A stretch of DNA of 64,000 nt, taken from the NCBI GenBank assembly GCA_963588595.1, contig CAVAIA010000019.1:3626-67625 (forward strand), written 5' to 3'. A model generated the notes under the pieces. That model searched no databases. It was not told the DNA's origin and worked only from the letters and a program-made list of their open reading frames with translations. The first letter of the stretch is position 1. Every line of letters begins with the position of its first letter. Source of the stretch: Phoenicibacter sp963588595 (GTDB taxonomy: Bacteria > Actinomycetota > Coriobacteriia > Coriobacteriales > Eggerthellaceae). The translations under genes and the position numbers were made by a program. Below, piece after piece: positions 27,997 to 36,608 of this stretch.

Positions 27997-28617
27997 TTAT
28001 TCTCCTTTTTTTTCAGTGCTAGCAGCTTTTTTAGTAGTAGCACTCTTCTTAGTTGTGCTTGTTGCTTTTTTAGCAGTTGTCGCCTTTTTTGAAGTTGTCG
28101 TCGTCTTCGAGGCAGTGGTTGTCTTTTTTGAAGCAGTTGTCTTCTTGGCAGCCGCAGTCGTCTTTTTAGTTGATGCGCTAGTCTTTGAACTTGCTGTTGC
28201 AGCTTTTCCTTTCGATGCGGCAGCTGTAGTCTTCTTTGCGCTTGTTTTCTTAGTTGCGCTCGCCGTCTTGCTCGTCTTCGTAGATGTTTTCTTATCAGCC
28301 TTAGCTTTCTCGTCTCCAACGCTAACAATCTTGAGTTTAGTCATCTGTTGTCTATGACCAACTTTGCGTTGATAATTCTTTCTCTTCTTGAATTTAAAAA
28401 CTATTACCTTCTTATCCTTGAATTGCTCAACAATTTCACCAACAACCTTCGTTTGCGAGGCTGCCTTAGGATCAGCACTAACCTTGCCGTCGGCTGAAGT
28501 AAAAATTGTTTCTAAATTAATTTTGTCGCCGACTTTACCATCAATTTTTTCAACTTTAATAACGTCGCCAGCGACAACCTTATATTGTTTTGAACCTGTT
28601 TTAACTATTGCGTACAT
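27997..28617 (-). CDS. rplU: 50S ribosomal protein L21 with long Lys/Ala/Thr-rich tail
   Basis: 206 residues; L21 is normally about 100. Residues 1-~102 are ordinary L21 (MYAIVKTGSKQYKV, GHRQQMTKLKI). Residues ~103-206 are almost only Lys, Ala, Thr and Ser in KKTTA-like repeats, strongly basic and like histone H1 or mycobacterial HupB tails. The tail is in one uninterrupted frame ending just 3 bp before rpmA. A promoter lies at 28655-28682, and an AGGAG site precedes the ATG. Confidence 0.95.
   Translation of the reverse strand: MYAIVKTGSKQYKVVAGDVIKVEKIDGKVGDKINLETIFTSADGKVSADPKAASQTKVVGEIVEQFKDKKVIVFKFKKRKNYQRKVGHRQQMTKLKIVSVGDEKAKADKKTSTKTSKTASATKKTSAKKTTAAASKGKAATASSKTSASTKKTTAAAKKTTASKKTTTASKTTTTSKKATTAKKATSTTKKSATTKKAASTEKKGE
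28000..28308 (-). repeat. Low-complexity repeat region encoding the L21 tail
   Basis: About 300 bp of imperfect short repeats that encode alternating Lys-Lys, Thr-Thr and Ala runs at the 3' end of rplU. On the plus strand the same bases keep long frames open by composition alone. Such DNA is prone to length change by slippage, so tail length may vary between strains. Confidence 0.8.
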
Positions 28618-28654
28618 TTACTATCTCCTGTCGTATCTTGACACGCGAAGTCTT

Positions 28655-28682
28655 ATTATACACCGCTTTTAGAGCGAGTCAA
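28655..28682 (-). promoter_or_regulatory. rplU-rpmA-obg promoter
   Basis: On the minus strand TTGACT (28677-28682) and a perfect TATAAT (28655-28660) are 16 bases apart and about 40 bp upstream of the rplU ATG. It is one of the best sigma-70-type promoters in the window and sits in the short gap after polA. Confidence 0.7.
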
Positions 28683-28689
28683 GAAAAAA

Positions 28690-31377
28690 TTAATGAGCTT
28701 CAGCCCAATTTTTTCCAACCCCCACATCAACAACTAAAGGAACTCTTAATGCAACGACATTTTCCATAGTATCCTTAACGATTTGTTTAACAACTTCCAG
28801 CTCAGAAGGCAAAACACTCAAATCGAGCTCATCGTGAACTTGAATCATTATTTTAGAAGAGAGCTTTTTATCCACAAGTTGCCTTTGCAATTTAACCATC
28901 GCAATCTTGATAATATCAGCCGCACTTCCTTGCATAGGATGATTCATAGCTGTTCTCTCCCCGAACGCTCTCACTTGTTTGTTTTCAGACAAAATTTCAG
29001 GAATGATTCTTTTTCTACCAAACATAGTTTTTGAAAATCCATGTTCCAACGCAAAAGTGATAGTTGAATCTAAAAATTGCCTCACTCCAGGATAACTTTC
29101 ATAATATCTATCGATCATCGATTTGGCTTCCTCGTAAGAAATTTTTAATTGGCGAGACAGAGAATAAGCTTGTTGACCATAAATGATGCCAAAATTAACT
29201 GCTTTGGCAGAAGATCTCATCTTATCAGTAACATCATTTTCTCCAACACCAAAAATTCTCATAGCAGTTTGCTTGTGAAAATCCTCACCGCTCAAAAATG
29301 CATCAATCAAGTTTTCGTCTTGGCTTAAGTGCGCTAAAAGTCTAAGCTCAATTTGAGAATAATCGGCACTTAAAAATAAATCGTTTTCCCTCGCAGGCAA
29401 AAATGCGCTCCTAATACGCTTACCGAAATCTGATCTAACAGGGATATTTTGCAAATTAGGATCCGAGGAGCTCAATCTTCCTGTTGCAGTGGATGCTTGA
29501 TTAAACTTCGTGTGAACAAGCCTATCCTTCCCCCTCATTTTTGGAAGAGCATCAACATAAGTAGATCTCATCTTTGCTAATTCTCTATATTTCAAAACCA
29601 AACTACAAATTCTATGTTCAGCTGCAAGTTCTCCTAAAACCTTTGCGTCAGTCGAAAAACCGCTCTTATTTTTTTTGAGAGGTTTTATTCCCATCTCTTG
29701 AAATAGAACGATTGAAAGTTGAGAAGGCGATTCTATTAAAAATTCGTGTCCTGCCTCACTATAAATTTCCTTCTCTAATTCGCCAATCTTTGAATCACAA
29801 TATTTAGAAAGATCACTAAAAATTGAATCATCTAGCGCGCAACCGTTTCGCTCAATTGCAGAAAGAACACATGTCAAAGGCTGTTCGCATTCATAAAACA
29901 ACCTTGATTCTTCTAAACTCTTTTGAGCGTTTAAGTCAGCTTCAAACTTTTGTTTTAAAACTAAGTTTAAGTAAGCAAATTGAGGAGCCCTTTTTTCAAT
30001 TGGATCGTTTGAAGTGAAAGAAAAGCCAAGTTGATTATAGAAGTCCTCAGCTGTCTTATAAACTATATTGGATCTTTGCATATTGGAGACAACATGCAAA
30101 TCAAAAACTTTAGCTGAAAGTAAATCTATCTCGTTTAATAACGTCTTCTCAGCGCTGTCATGGGGATAGGCAATTGAAATTAAATCCTTTGCGTCATATG
30201 CAACGAGAGTTGACGATAAAAGCGCGGATGAAATAATCTCTTTTACCTCATCCACTTCTCCATAAGCGACAAATTCGCTAGTCGAAATTCCAACCAATGG
30301 CTTGGAGTCAGAATGCTTTTTTAAATACATCTTGCTTGGAGTAACCAAGCTAAAACTTAAATCCGCATCTCCCTTTTTAAATAGAGCATTCAATGACTCC
30401 TTAGCTTGATCAAAGCTCACTAATGGAGGAAAGTCAACATTTTCGCTTCCACTTTCTCCCCCATCATTTGAAGGACCAGACAAATCAAGATTCGCTTTCT
30501 TAAAACTAGCAAGTGTTGAGCGCAAACCATATTTTAGCAACGTCTTCTCAACATGCTTTTCATCAAAATCAAAAACGTGACCAGAGCCTAAATCAATATC
30601 AAGGTCCAATGAACAATTTATAGTTGCAAGCTTTTTTGATAGATAGGCGTCTTCCTTAAAATTTATAAGATTCTCTAATTTTTTTCCTTTAAGGTCACTT
30701 AAATTTTCATAAATCCCATCCAAAGTTTTATATTTTGATAAAAGCTCGCAAGCGCTCTTAGGTCCAATTCCGGGAACCCCTGGGATGTTGTCAGAAGAAT
30801 CGCCGACTAAGGCAAGGTAGTCAACAATTTGGTTTGGATAAACGCCGAACTTATCAAAAACTTCCTCGTTGCCTCGAACGCAAACATCTCTGTTCTTCCT
30901 GTCGGTTGTAACAGTAAACACACTATCACAAACAAGTTGATTTAGATCCTTATCACCAGTAACTAAATAGCACTCATCTCCGCGCTCAACGCAAAGCTTG
31001 CTTATAGTGCCCATACAATCATCAGCTTCCCAACCGTCAGCCGTAACAATCTTTACGCCCATCGCCACCAAAATTTCTTGGGTTATAGGAAATTGCTTCT
31101 TTAAATCCTCATCCATATGAGGTCTGTTAGCTTTATATTTCTCAAACAGCTCAATTCTGTGAGTTGCCTTAGTGCTATCAAAAGTACAAATTAATATATC
31201 TGGATTTAAATGAGAAACATATTTAAAAAACATCGAAAAAAAACCAAAGACGGCATTCGTTGGAGTGCCGTCTGGTGCTTTAAAGTCAAACTTCATTGCG
31301 TGAAATGCCCTATGCATCAAGGCATTTCCATCAATTATGCAAACTTTTTTATTCGTTAGATTCTTCTTTGTTGTCAC
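28690..31377 (-). CDS. polA: DNA polymerase I
   Basis: 895 residues from a GTG that overlaps the 3' end of rpmE by 29 bases. The 5'-3' exonuclease domain (1-~290) has ADDCMGTI and GDSSDNIPGVPGIGPKSA. A 3'-5' exonuclease-like domain (~310-490) lacks the DxE catalytic pair, so proofreading is probably lost, as in many Gram-positive Pol I enzymes. The polymerase domain has motif A (SADYSQIELRLLAHLS), motif B (RSSAKAVNFGIIYGQ) and motif C (VHDELDL). It fills gaps and removes primers. No other start is available near the N terminus. Confidence 0.96.
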   Translation of the reverse strand: MTTKKNLTNKKVCIIDGNALMHRAFHAMKFDFKAPDGTPTNAVFGFFSMFFKYVSHLNPDILICTFDSTKATHRIELFEKYKANRPHMDEDLKKQFPITQEILVAMGVKIVTADGWEADDCMGTISKLCVERGDECYLVTGDKDLNQLVCDSVFTVTTDRKNRDVCVRGNEEVFDKFGVYPNQIVDYLALVGDSSDNIPGVPGIGPKSACELLSKYKTLDGIYENLSDLKGKKLENLINFKEDAYLSKKLATINCSLDLDIDLGSGHVFDFDEKHVEKTLLKYGLRSTLASFKKANLDLSGPSNDGGESGSENVDFPPLVSFDQAKESLNALFKKGDADLSFSLVTPSKMYLKKHSDSKPLVGISTSEFVAYGEVDEVKEIISSALLSSTLVAYDAKDLISIAYPHDSAEKTLLNEIDLLSAKVFDLHVVSNMQRSNIVYKTAEDFYNQLGFSFTSNDPIEKRAPQFAYLNLVLKQKFEADLNAQKSLEESRLFYECEQPLTCVLSAIERNGCALDDSIFSDLSKYCDSKIGELEKEIYSEAGHEFLIESPSQLSIVLFQEMGIKPLKKNKSGFSTDAKVLGELAAEHRICSLVLKYRELAKMRSTYVDALPKMRGKDRLVHTKFNQASTATGRLSSSDPNLQNIPVRSDFGKRIRSAFLPARENDLFLSADYSQIELRLLAHLSQDENLIDAFLSGEDFHKQTAMRIFGVGENDVTDKMRSSAKAVNFGIIYGQQAYSLSRQLKISYEEAKSMIDRYYESYPGVRQFLDSTITFALEHGFSKTMFGRKRIIPEILSENKQVRAFGERTAMNHPMQGSAADIIKIAMVKLQRQLVDKKLSSKIMIQVHDELDLSVLPSELEVVKQIVKDTMENVVALRVPLVVDVGVGKNWAEAH

Positions 31378-31897
31378 TATCTTGAGAAGTTGATTCTTCT
31401 GCCGCGGTCTCTTCGCTCACAGCCTCGTTTTCGCTATTGCCTTCTTTATCAGAGTCTATGACTTCCGCTTCTTGATTTGCGTTAGCATCTTGATCTGCAT
31501 TAGCATCGCTATCCGCTTGCTCTTTTTCTTTGTTCGCTTCTTCTTGTTTTTTAGCATTTTCTGCTGCAAACTTTGCCGCGCGCTCTTCTTTTAGCTTAGC
31601 TTTTTCGCTTCTCTCTTGAGCTCTTCTCTCATTTTCTTCAGCGACTTGCGCTTGACGCTTAGCTTTTCTAGCTTGCTCGCGCTCTTTTACCAACTCAGTT
31701 GCGCTTCCAAAACGATCACTAAATCTTTGAACTCTTCCACCTGTGTCTATAAGCTTTTGAGTGCCAGTGTAGAAAGGATGGCAAACATTGCAAATGTCAA
31801 TTTTAAGTTCGCTCTTTGTTGCTCTTGTCTTAAAAGTGTTGCCGCAACTGCATGTTACAGTGCAATCAACATAGTCTGGATGAATGTCTTTTTTCAT
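31349..31897 (-). CDS. rpmE: 50S ribosomal protein L31 with long charged tail
   Basis: 182 residues; L31 is normally 65-85. Residues 1-~75 are zinc-type L31 with the C-x-C and C-x2-C ligands (TCSCGNTF, DICNVCHPFYTG). Residues ~76-125 form a Lys/Arg/Glu-rich predicted coiled coil, and ~126-182 are very acidic (Asp, Glu, Asn, Ser). The tail continues in frame until it overlaps polA. L31 bridges the ribosomal subunits. The first part is unmistakable; the tail has no family I recognise. Confidence 0.93.
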   Translation of the reverse strand: MKKDIHPDYVDCTVTCSCGNTFKTRATKSELKIDICNVCHPFYTGTQKLIDTGGRVQRFSDRFGSATELVKEREQARKAKRQAQVAEENERRAQERSEKAKLKEERAAKFAAENAKKQEEANKEKEQADSDANADQDANANQEAEVIDSDKEGNSENEAVSEETAAEESTSQDSDNKEESNE

Positions 31898-31957
31898 TTT
31901 TACTCCTAGCTATAACGTTTCCCTTGGTTTCCGACCAAGGCACGGAGGCTAATTATA
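31898..31957 (-). promoter_or_regulatory. rpmE promoter and hairpin leader
   Basis: On the minus strand TATAAT (31952-31957) is preceded by a TG-type extended -10. Just after the likely start point a 7-bp stem (31934-31940 with 31922-31928, loop of 5) forms, followed by the rpmE ribosome binding site AGGAG. Autoregulatory L31 leaders are known in several bacterial groups, so this hairpin may be one. It lacks a U-run, so it is not a simple terminator for yceD. Confidence 0.5.
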
Positions 31958-31968
31958 CCAAATATTAC

Positions 31969-32493
31969 TTAAAATTTGTAATTTTTTAAAACTTCAAATG
32001 GTGAATTTGTTGATGCATCTTCATTTAAAGGGACATCTACAAACCTAAACAACCCTTCACAATCACTTTTGCAAATAGGATTTGGAGGCAATTCAAGTAG
32101 CAAGGCTGACTCAATCAAAGGAGAAATATCAACATGCTTGTTCTTTTCTAAGAAAATACACTCACTTTCTTCAACATCGTCGGGCAATTTCGCATCATTA
32201 GAACATATAACATAACCTTCAATGCCCGCATTGATTAAAATTTCAGCGTCCTCTAAACAACGAACGCATTTTGTTCTAAATGTTGAAGTTGCCTCACCAG
32301 AAACAAATAAAAGAGACTTATCCACTCGCGAGACAGAAACTTTCCATTCGACATCGCCAATAGGCAAAAACTCATTGGAAGAGTAAACCAAAGGAGAAAT
32401 CGATGACTTCCCGCTAAATTCCTCATTTTCACAAGACTCTAATAAAGAGCCAGGCAGAATTATGATGGTTTGTTTAACGAACCTATCTTGCAA
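31969..32493 (-). CDS. yceD: YceD/DUF177 family protein
   Basis: 174 residues. DUF177 features are visible: the CVRCLE cysteine pair, an acidic stretch, DISPLIESALLLELP and a C-terminal CKSDCEGL cysteine pair. YceD-family proteins are associated with 23S rRNA accumulation and ribosome assembly and are almost always followed by rpmF. Here no rpmF follows; the next gene is rpmE. The start overlaps the coiled-coil gene by 11 bases. Confidence 0.85.
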   Translation of the reverse strand: MQDRFVKQTIIILPGSLLESCENEEFSGKSSISPLVYSSNEFLPIGDVEWKVSVSRVDKSLLFVSGEATSTFRTKCVRCLEDAEILINAGIEGYVICSNDAKLPDDVEESECIFLEKNKHVDISPLIESALLLELPPNPICKSDCEGLFRFVDVPLNEDASTNSPFEVLKNYKF

Positions 32494-32953
32494 CTGTAGA
32501 AGTTGAATTCAAGCGATCTCTAACTCTTCTAACTTGTTGCAAAACATTATCTAAGTTTTGCTCAACATGGCCAAAGACTTCATCAGCATAATCTTCAGCG
32601 CCTGCGCGAGTCTCTCTTTCCATTTCTCGAGCTTCAGCCATTATTCTCTCGCTCTCATTTTGAGCGAGTCTAACAACTTCTTGCTCACTTGCGATTGTGG
32701 TCGCTTGACTCTTAGCGTCATCAATGATTCTGGCAGCCTCCGCTTGCGCATCATCTATCAATGCTTGTCGCTCTCTCACGATTTGTCGCGCAGTGGCAAA
32801 CTCACTTGGAAAAGTGTCACGTATTTCATCAAGTAAATCAAAGGCAACATTAACATCAACCTGGCGCATGTTATTCTTGCCAAATACCGGCTTTGAATCT
32901 TCGAGCAAAATGCTCAAATCCTCCAAGCAACCAAGAACTCCAGATTCGTCCAC
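32483..32953 (-). CDS. DivIVA/SepIVA-like coiled-coil protein
   Basis: 156 residues, almost wholly helical, with a predicted coiled coil over about 55-150 rich in Ala, Glu and Arg (RERQALIDDAQAEAARII). Similar proteins sit just before yceD in Actinobacteria and are often annotated as ATP-synthase B-like or SepIVA-like; they affect septation or polar growth in mycobacteria. No membrane helix is seen. It overlaps yceD by 11 bases. The coaD gene often found between rsmD and this gene is absent. Confidence 0.7.
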   Translation of the reverse strand: MDESGVLGCLEDLSILLEDSKPVFGKNNMRQVDVNVAFDLLDEIRDTFPSEFATARQIVRERQALIDDAQAEAARIIDDAKSQATTIASEQEVVRLAQNESERIMAEAREMERETRAGAEDYADEVFGHVEQNLDNVLQQVRRVRDRLNSTSTVAR

Positions 32954-33046
32954 TTATGTCTCCTTTGCAACTAAATAATCAACTTTAATTTATAACAACA
33001 TCTTATAGTAGCATAAAGTTTAAAAAAAGAAAAAGCTAATAGCAAA

Positions 33047-33640
33047 TCATTGATTAAGCCTAAAGATCAAGCATCCAACTTCACCAAATTTTTTCTTATA
33101 TAAAACTTCTAAATTATCATCTGCTACTTCCTCCAAGTCGCAAGATCGTCTCTCAAGATAGATAAGCGTTTTTTGCGAAACCACATCCCTATTTTGCAAA
33201 GTCTCAATCAAAGAAATAATATTGTCACTTTCAATTGAATAAGGCGGATCCAAAAAAACAATATCAAAGGGTTTATGTTGCGCAATTTCATCTATTGCTT
33301 CTTTTGAAAAAGAATTCTTGCGCAAAGTTCCATAACACTCTTCATCAATTCCAAGCGACTTCAAATTATTGTTAATAGTTTTCATGGCAACGTTGTTTAT
33401 TTCGCAAAATAAAGAAAAAATAGCACCCCTAGAAAGAGATTCAATTCCCAAAGCGCCGCTTCCCGCAAACAAATCTAAAACCCTCGCGCCTTCAAAACCG
33501 CTGCAACTTGCTCGCGAAGAGGTTATAGCGCTAAATATTGCCTCTTTAGCGCGAGAGGAGGTGGGTCTAGTTTTAACACCTTCAATTGTGTCTATAAAAC
33601 GACCACCATAACACCCAGATATGACCTTAATTTTGCTCAA
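33047..33640 (-). CDS. rsmD: 16S rRNA m2G966 methyltransferase RsmD
   Basis: 197 residues. The SAM-binding motif (VLDLFAGSGALGIESLSRGA) and the catalytic FLDPPYS motif are both present, as is the N-terminal ISGCYGGRFI...TRPTSSRAKEAIF signature. RsmD methylates a guanine in the 16S rRNA of the 30S subunit. It starts 11 bp after the RecG-like gene, preserving the fakA-recG-rsmD order of many bacteria. Confidence 0.93.
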   Translation of the reverse strand: MSKIKVISGCYGGRFIDTIEGVKTRPTSSRAKEAIFSAITSSRASCSGFEGARVLDLFAGSGALGIESLSRGAIFSLFCEINNVAMKTINNNLKSLGIDEECYGTLRKNSFSKEAIDEIAQHKPFDIVFLDPPYSIESDNIISLIETLQNRDVVSQKTLIYLERRSCDLEEVADDNLEVLYKKKFGEVGCLIFRLNQ

Positions 33641-33651
33641 AACCTAAATTC

Positions 33652-34908
33652 CTAACACCTAATTGCCTTTTTGGCTTCTTCCTCTGCTTTTGCATTGATA
33701 TTCTTGTCATTTGCAAGATTTACAATTGACAAATTTCTAAATAAATTTTCTTCTCTGCCAAGATGGTCTCCCTCTCTCCTAAAGCCAAGCTCAAAGAAAA
33801 GAAGTTCTTGTGTTGTTATAGGCGCTTCAAGCCTCCCTAAACGCTCAAGATTAACTTTATTCGGGGAATTGCTAATGCATATCGTTTTACAATTTGCTCT
33901 TTTTGCTATCTCACAAATTTGCACCGTTGAAAACCTGTCAGCATCTTCGATAACCAACAAACCGTCTTTATCAATCACTTCGTTTGAAGATAAAGTTGCC
34001 TTAATACTAAATTTGTCTAACAACCTATCAGGTAAAACACCTGCAAAGTAAGCATATCTTTTCTTAATTCCCGAAGAGTTAAAATCGTGATTAACATCAC
34101 TCTCTATTGAAATTTTTGGAATATAGTTTCTTCTGGGAACATAAAGAAGATTGTCTAAGTTAAAAACAAAATTATCACGTTCATTAGTTGTCATATAAGC
34201 GAGTGGAGAGATGACTTGAACCTTCTTTTTATCCTCAAGATACTTTTTCATTACTTCAACAACATCACCGAAGCACTCCTTTTTATAAATGGCTAAATCT
34301 AGTTCATTGACGCCATTAAGGTGAAGGCTTTTAAAAGAAGCAAGCAAAACATCAAACAATGTTGTTGAATTTTTAAAGCAAAACAAGTGAGTTTCAAATA
34401 ATTGTTGAAATTTAAAATTTATACGTGATTGAAGCAATTCTTGTTTAGTTGAAAACCCGTGAATAGCAAGTAAGTCTCCTTTATTCAAAAATTTCTTGTC
34501 AAAAGCGCTAAATTTTTTCAATTTGTCCTTTTCGAAATTAAGAACTCTTGAGTATGCTGGAACGACATGCTTATATTTTCCTTTTATAAATCCCCTAACT
34601 AAAGGATTGATAATGCACTTCATTGACTCAATTTCTTTAACTTTCCCGTTGACAATGACCTCATCATTTATACAAAAAACATTAAGACCATCTAAGAAAG
34701 GTTCAGAAATAAAAATTTGAATGGAAGAAGTTTTATCTTCTAAAACATACTTAGCGTATGATTTCCCGCCCAAGGTGACATTGTCTTCAACTTCTGCCAC
34801 CCTCGCAACAAAAGTTGTTTCAAATCCAACTCGACTTTGCCCAATTGTTAAACATTTAGAAAGATCGAAATATCTAACAGGTAAACAATTTATTTCTTCA
34901 TCGAGCAC
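33652..34908 (-). CDS. Degenerate RecG-like protein without helicase motifs
   Basis: 418 residues in one open frame at the site where recG normally lies (after the fakA-like gene, before rsmD). Residues ~20-130 resemble the RecG wedge OB domain (FVARVAEVE, NDEVIVNGKVKEIE, MKCIINP, PAYSRVLNF). A later stretch, VIEDADRFSTVQICEIAKRA, parallels the RecG Walker B region DEQHRFG-QR. The C terminus, GFRREGDHLGREENLFRNL, parallels RecG's GEGD-LG-RQ-G-P-L motif. There is no Walker A, and the second RecA fold is largely missing; RecG is normally about 680 residues or more. It is best read as a helicase-dead RecG descendant kept as an intact gene. Its function is unknown. Confidence 0.65.
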   Translation of the reverse strand: MLDEEINCLPVRYFDLSKCLTIGQSRVGFETTFVARVAEVEDNVTLGGKSYAKYVLEDKTSSIQIFISEPFLDGLNVFCINDEVIVNGKVKEIESMKCIINPLVRGFIKGKYKHVVPAYSRVLNFEKDKLKKFSAFDKKFLNKGDLLAIHGFSTKQELLQSRINFKFQQLFETHLFCFKNSTTLFDVLLASFKSLHLNGVNELDLAIYKKECFGDVVEVMKKYLEDKKKVQVISPLAYMTTNERDNFVFNLDNLLYVPRRNYIPKISIESDVNHDFNSSGIKKRYAYFAGVLPDRLLDKFSIKATLSSNEVIDKDGLLVIEDADRFSTVQICEIAKRANCKTICISNSPNKVNLERLGRLEAPITTQELLFFELGFRREGDHLGREENLFRNLSIVNLANDKNINAKAEEEAKKAIRC

Positions 34909-34938
34909 GATAGCTAAATTTCAAGTTCAATCTAAGAA

Positions 34939-36555
34939 CTATTCTAATGAAAAGACAACTGGATAAAGAGGCTGACCGCCATCATGAGGATCGACCTCAA
35001 AAGATGAAAATTGTTTTTTGACCCTTTTTAAAATTTTGTCCTTATCTTTTTTTGTTGCATCCTCGCCCCACAAAATTGTGCAATTATCATAATCGTCAAC
35101 GTCAACAGTCTTCATTAAATCTAAAACGCAATCACAAATATTGTTATCTACAGCTAAAATCTCACCATCCATGATTCCTATAACATCGCCTGCATGAATT
35201 ATATTTCCATTCGCATCATGAGAATCCTTTACAGCAACTGTAACTTCGCCCGTCTTAACAGTTCCTATAATATCCTTCATCTCTTCATAATTCTCTTTTG
35301 CATCAAGTTGCTTATCTAGGGAAAAAAGAGCACTAAAACATTCAAGAACGCTCTTCGTTGGAATAACCATTGCAGGCTTATCTAAAAGTTCGCAAGCGGA
35401 TTGAGCAGCCATAATTATGTTCGAATTATTTGGGAAAAACAAATAGCTTTTTGCTTCAACGGTTTTTGCAGCATCCAACAAATCCTTAATCGATGGATTC
35501 ATCGTTTGTCCTCCGCTAACAACAACATCAACGTCAAGGCTTTTTAATATATCAACATTTCCTTGCCCAACAGCAACAGCAACAACACATGTTTCTTGAA
35601 CATCTTCTGACTGTGTCTTTAAGCTTTCAATTCTGTCTTGGGATTGAAGTTGCATATTATGGATGTGAACTTCAGAAATTTGTCCTAAATTCAAGAAATA
35701 CTTCAATACTTTATCTGGCTCATTTGAGTGGACATGAACTTTAAACTTAGGTGTCGCTCCAACGCAAAGCTCACAATCTCCCATTGTTGAGAGGAAATTA
35801 AGAGCATCTTCAATGACAAGCTCGTCTGAGTCGACTAAAAATTCGTTACAATAACGAAATTTTGAGCCTTCCCAATCGTTTATTTGTTCTATCTCAACCT
35901 TAGGGGCATTTAGTGTTGACACGTCAAAGTCAAGGTTTAATTTTTGCTCCTTGCCAAGCATAGAGCAAACAAAGCCATCAAGAAAAATTGCAAGGCCATA
36001 ACCACCAGCGTCAACAACATTATTCTCCTTTAGAACAGGAAGATATTCTGGAGTTGACTTAACAGAATCATATGCAGCAACAACAACATATTCCATAGCG
36101 CTTTGAAGGCTCATTTTCTCGTCAGCAGCCACAACTGATGCAGACGCACAATCTGAAAGAACTGTCAAAATTGTTCCCTTAACTGGTTTTCTTACCGCTT
36201 GATAAGCAACATCCTTGGCGCACGTTAAACATTTTGCAAAGGAGTCTGTTGACAACTCATCACTTTGCGAAATTCCTTCGCAAACGCCTCTTAAGATTTG
36301 AGAAGTGATAACTCCTGAGTTTCCTCTAGCCCCCATCAACGCACCGGTTGTTATCGCTTTTATAATTTGCTCCTTTTGAGCATTAGCGGGAAGAGAGTTA
36401 AGGTTGTCTTCAACACTTTTAAGCGTTAACGACATATTCGTTCCCGTGTCACCGTCAGGAACAGGGAAAACATTTAATTTGTTAATCTCATCTTCTTTCT
36501 CTTTTAAGAGATGAGCTCCAACTATTATCGAATTAATAAACTTTTTAAAATCCAT
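34939..36555 (-). CDS. fakA: FakA-like DAK2-domain kinase (YloV family)
   Basis: 538 residues. The N-terminal DAK2 domain has the nucleotide/Mg motif NVFPVPDGDTGTNMSLT and GARGNSGVI. The middle and C-terminal domains match the YloV/FakA layout (VVDAGGYGL, KVHVHSNEPDKVL, VVSGGQTMNPS, FFPNNSNIIMAA). FakA phosphorylates fatty acids presented by a FakB (DegV-like) protein; no fakB is in the window. It lies between the Asp23-family gene and the RecG-like gene, the usual neighbourhood. Confidence 0.9.
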   Translation of the reverse strand: MDFKKFINSIIVGAHLLKEKEDEINKLNVFPVPDGDTGTNMSLTLKSVEDNLNSLPANAQKEQIIKAITTGALMGARGNSGVITSQILRGVCEGISQSDELSTDSFAKCLTCAKDVAYQAVRKPVKGTILTVLSDCASASVVAADEKMSLQSAMEYVVVAAYDSVKSTPEYLPVLKENNVVDAGGYGLAIFLDGFVCSMLGKEQKLNLDFDVSTLNAPKVEIEQINDWEGSKFRYCNEFLVDSDELVIEDALNFLSTMGDCELCVGATPKFKVHVHSNEPDKVLKYFLNLGQISEVHIHNMQLQSQDRIESLKTQSEDVQETCVVAVAVGQGNVDILKSLDVDVVVSGGQTMNPSIKDLLDAAKTVEAKSYLFFPNNSNIIMAAQSACELLDKPAMVIPTKSVLECFSALFSLDKQLDAKENYEEMKDIIGTVKTGEVTVAVKDSHDANGNIIHAGDVIGIMDGEILAVDNNICDCVLDLMKTVDVDDYDNCTILWGEDATKKDKDKILKRVKKQFSSFEVDPHDGGQPLYPVVFSLE

Positions 36556-36608
36556 GAATTACCTTATTTTTTATAATCAAAATCCACAATTAACTAAGCG
36601 AGCAAACA

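Noticed and set aside
27900..28328. Second minus-strand frame of 142 codons in another phase of rplU
   Set aside because: Arg/Gln/Leu-rich translation of the same repeat DNA, overlapping two ribosomal protein genes.
27965..28357. Hydrophobic 130-codon plus-strand frame opposite rplU
   Set aside because: It is the complement of the Lys/Thr/Ala repeat, which keeps all frames open by composition; no ribosome binding site or family match.
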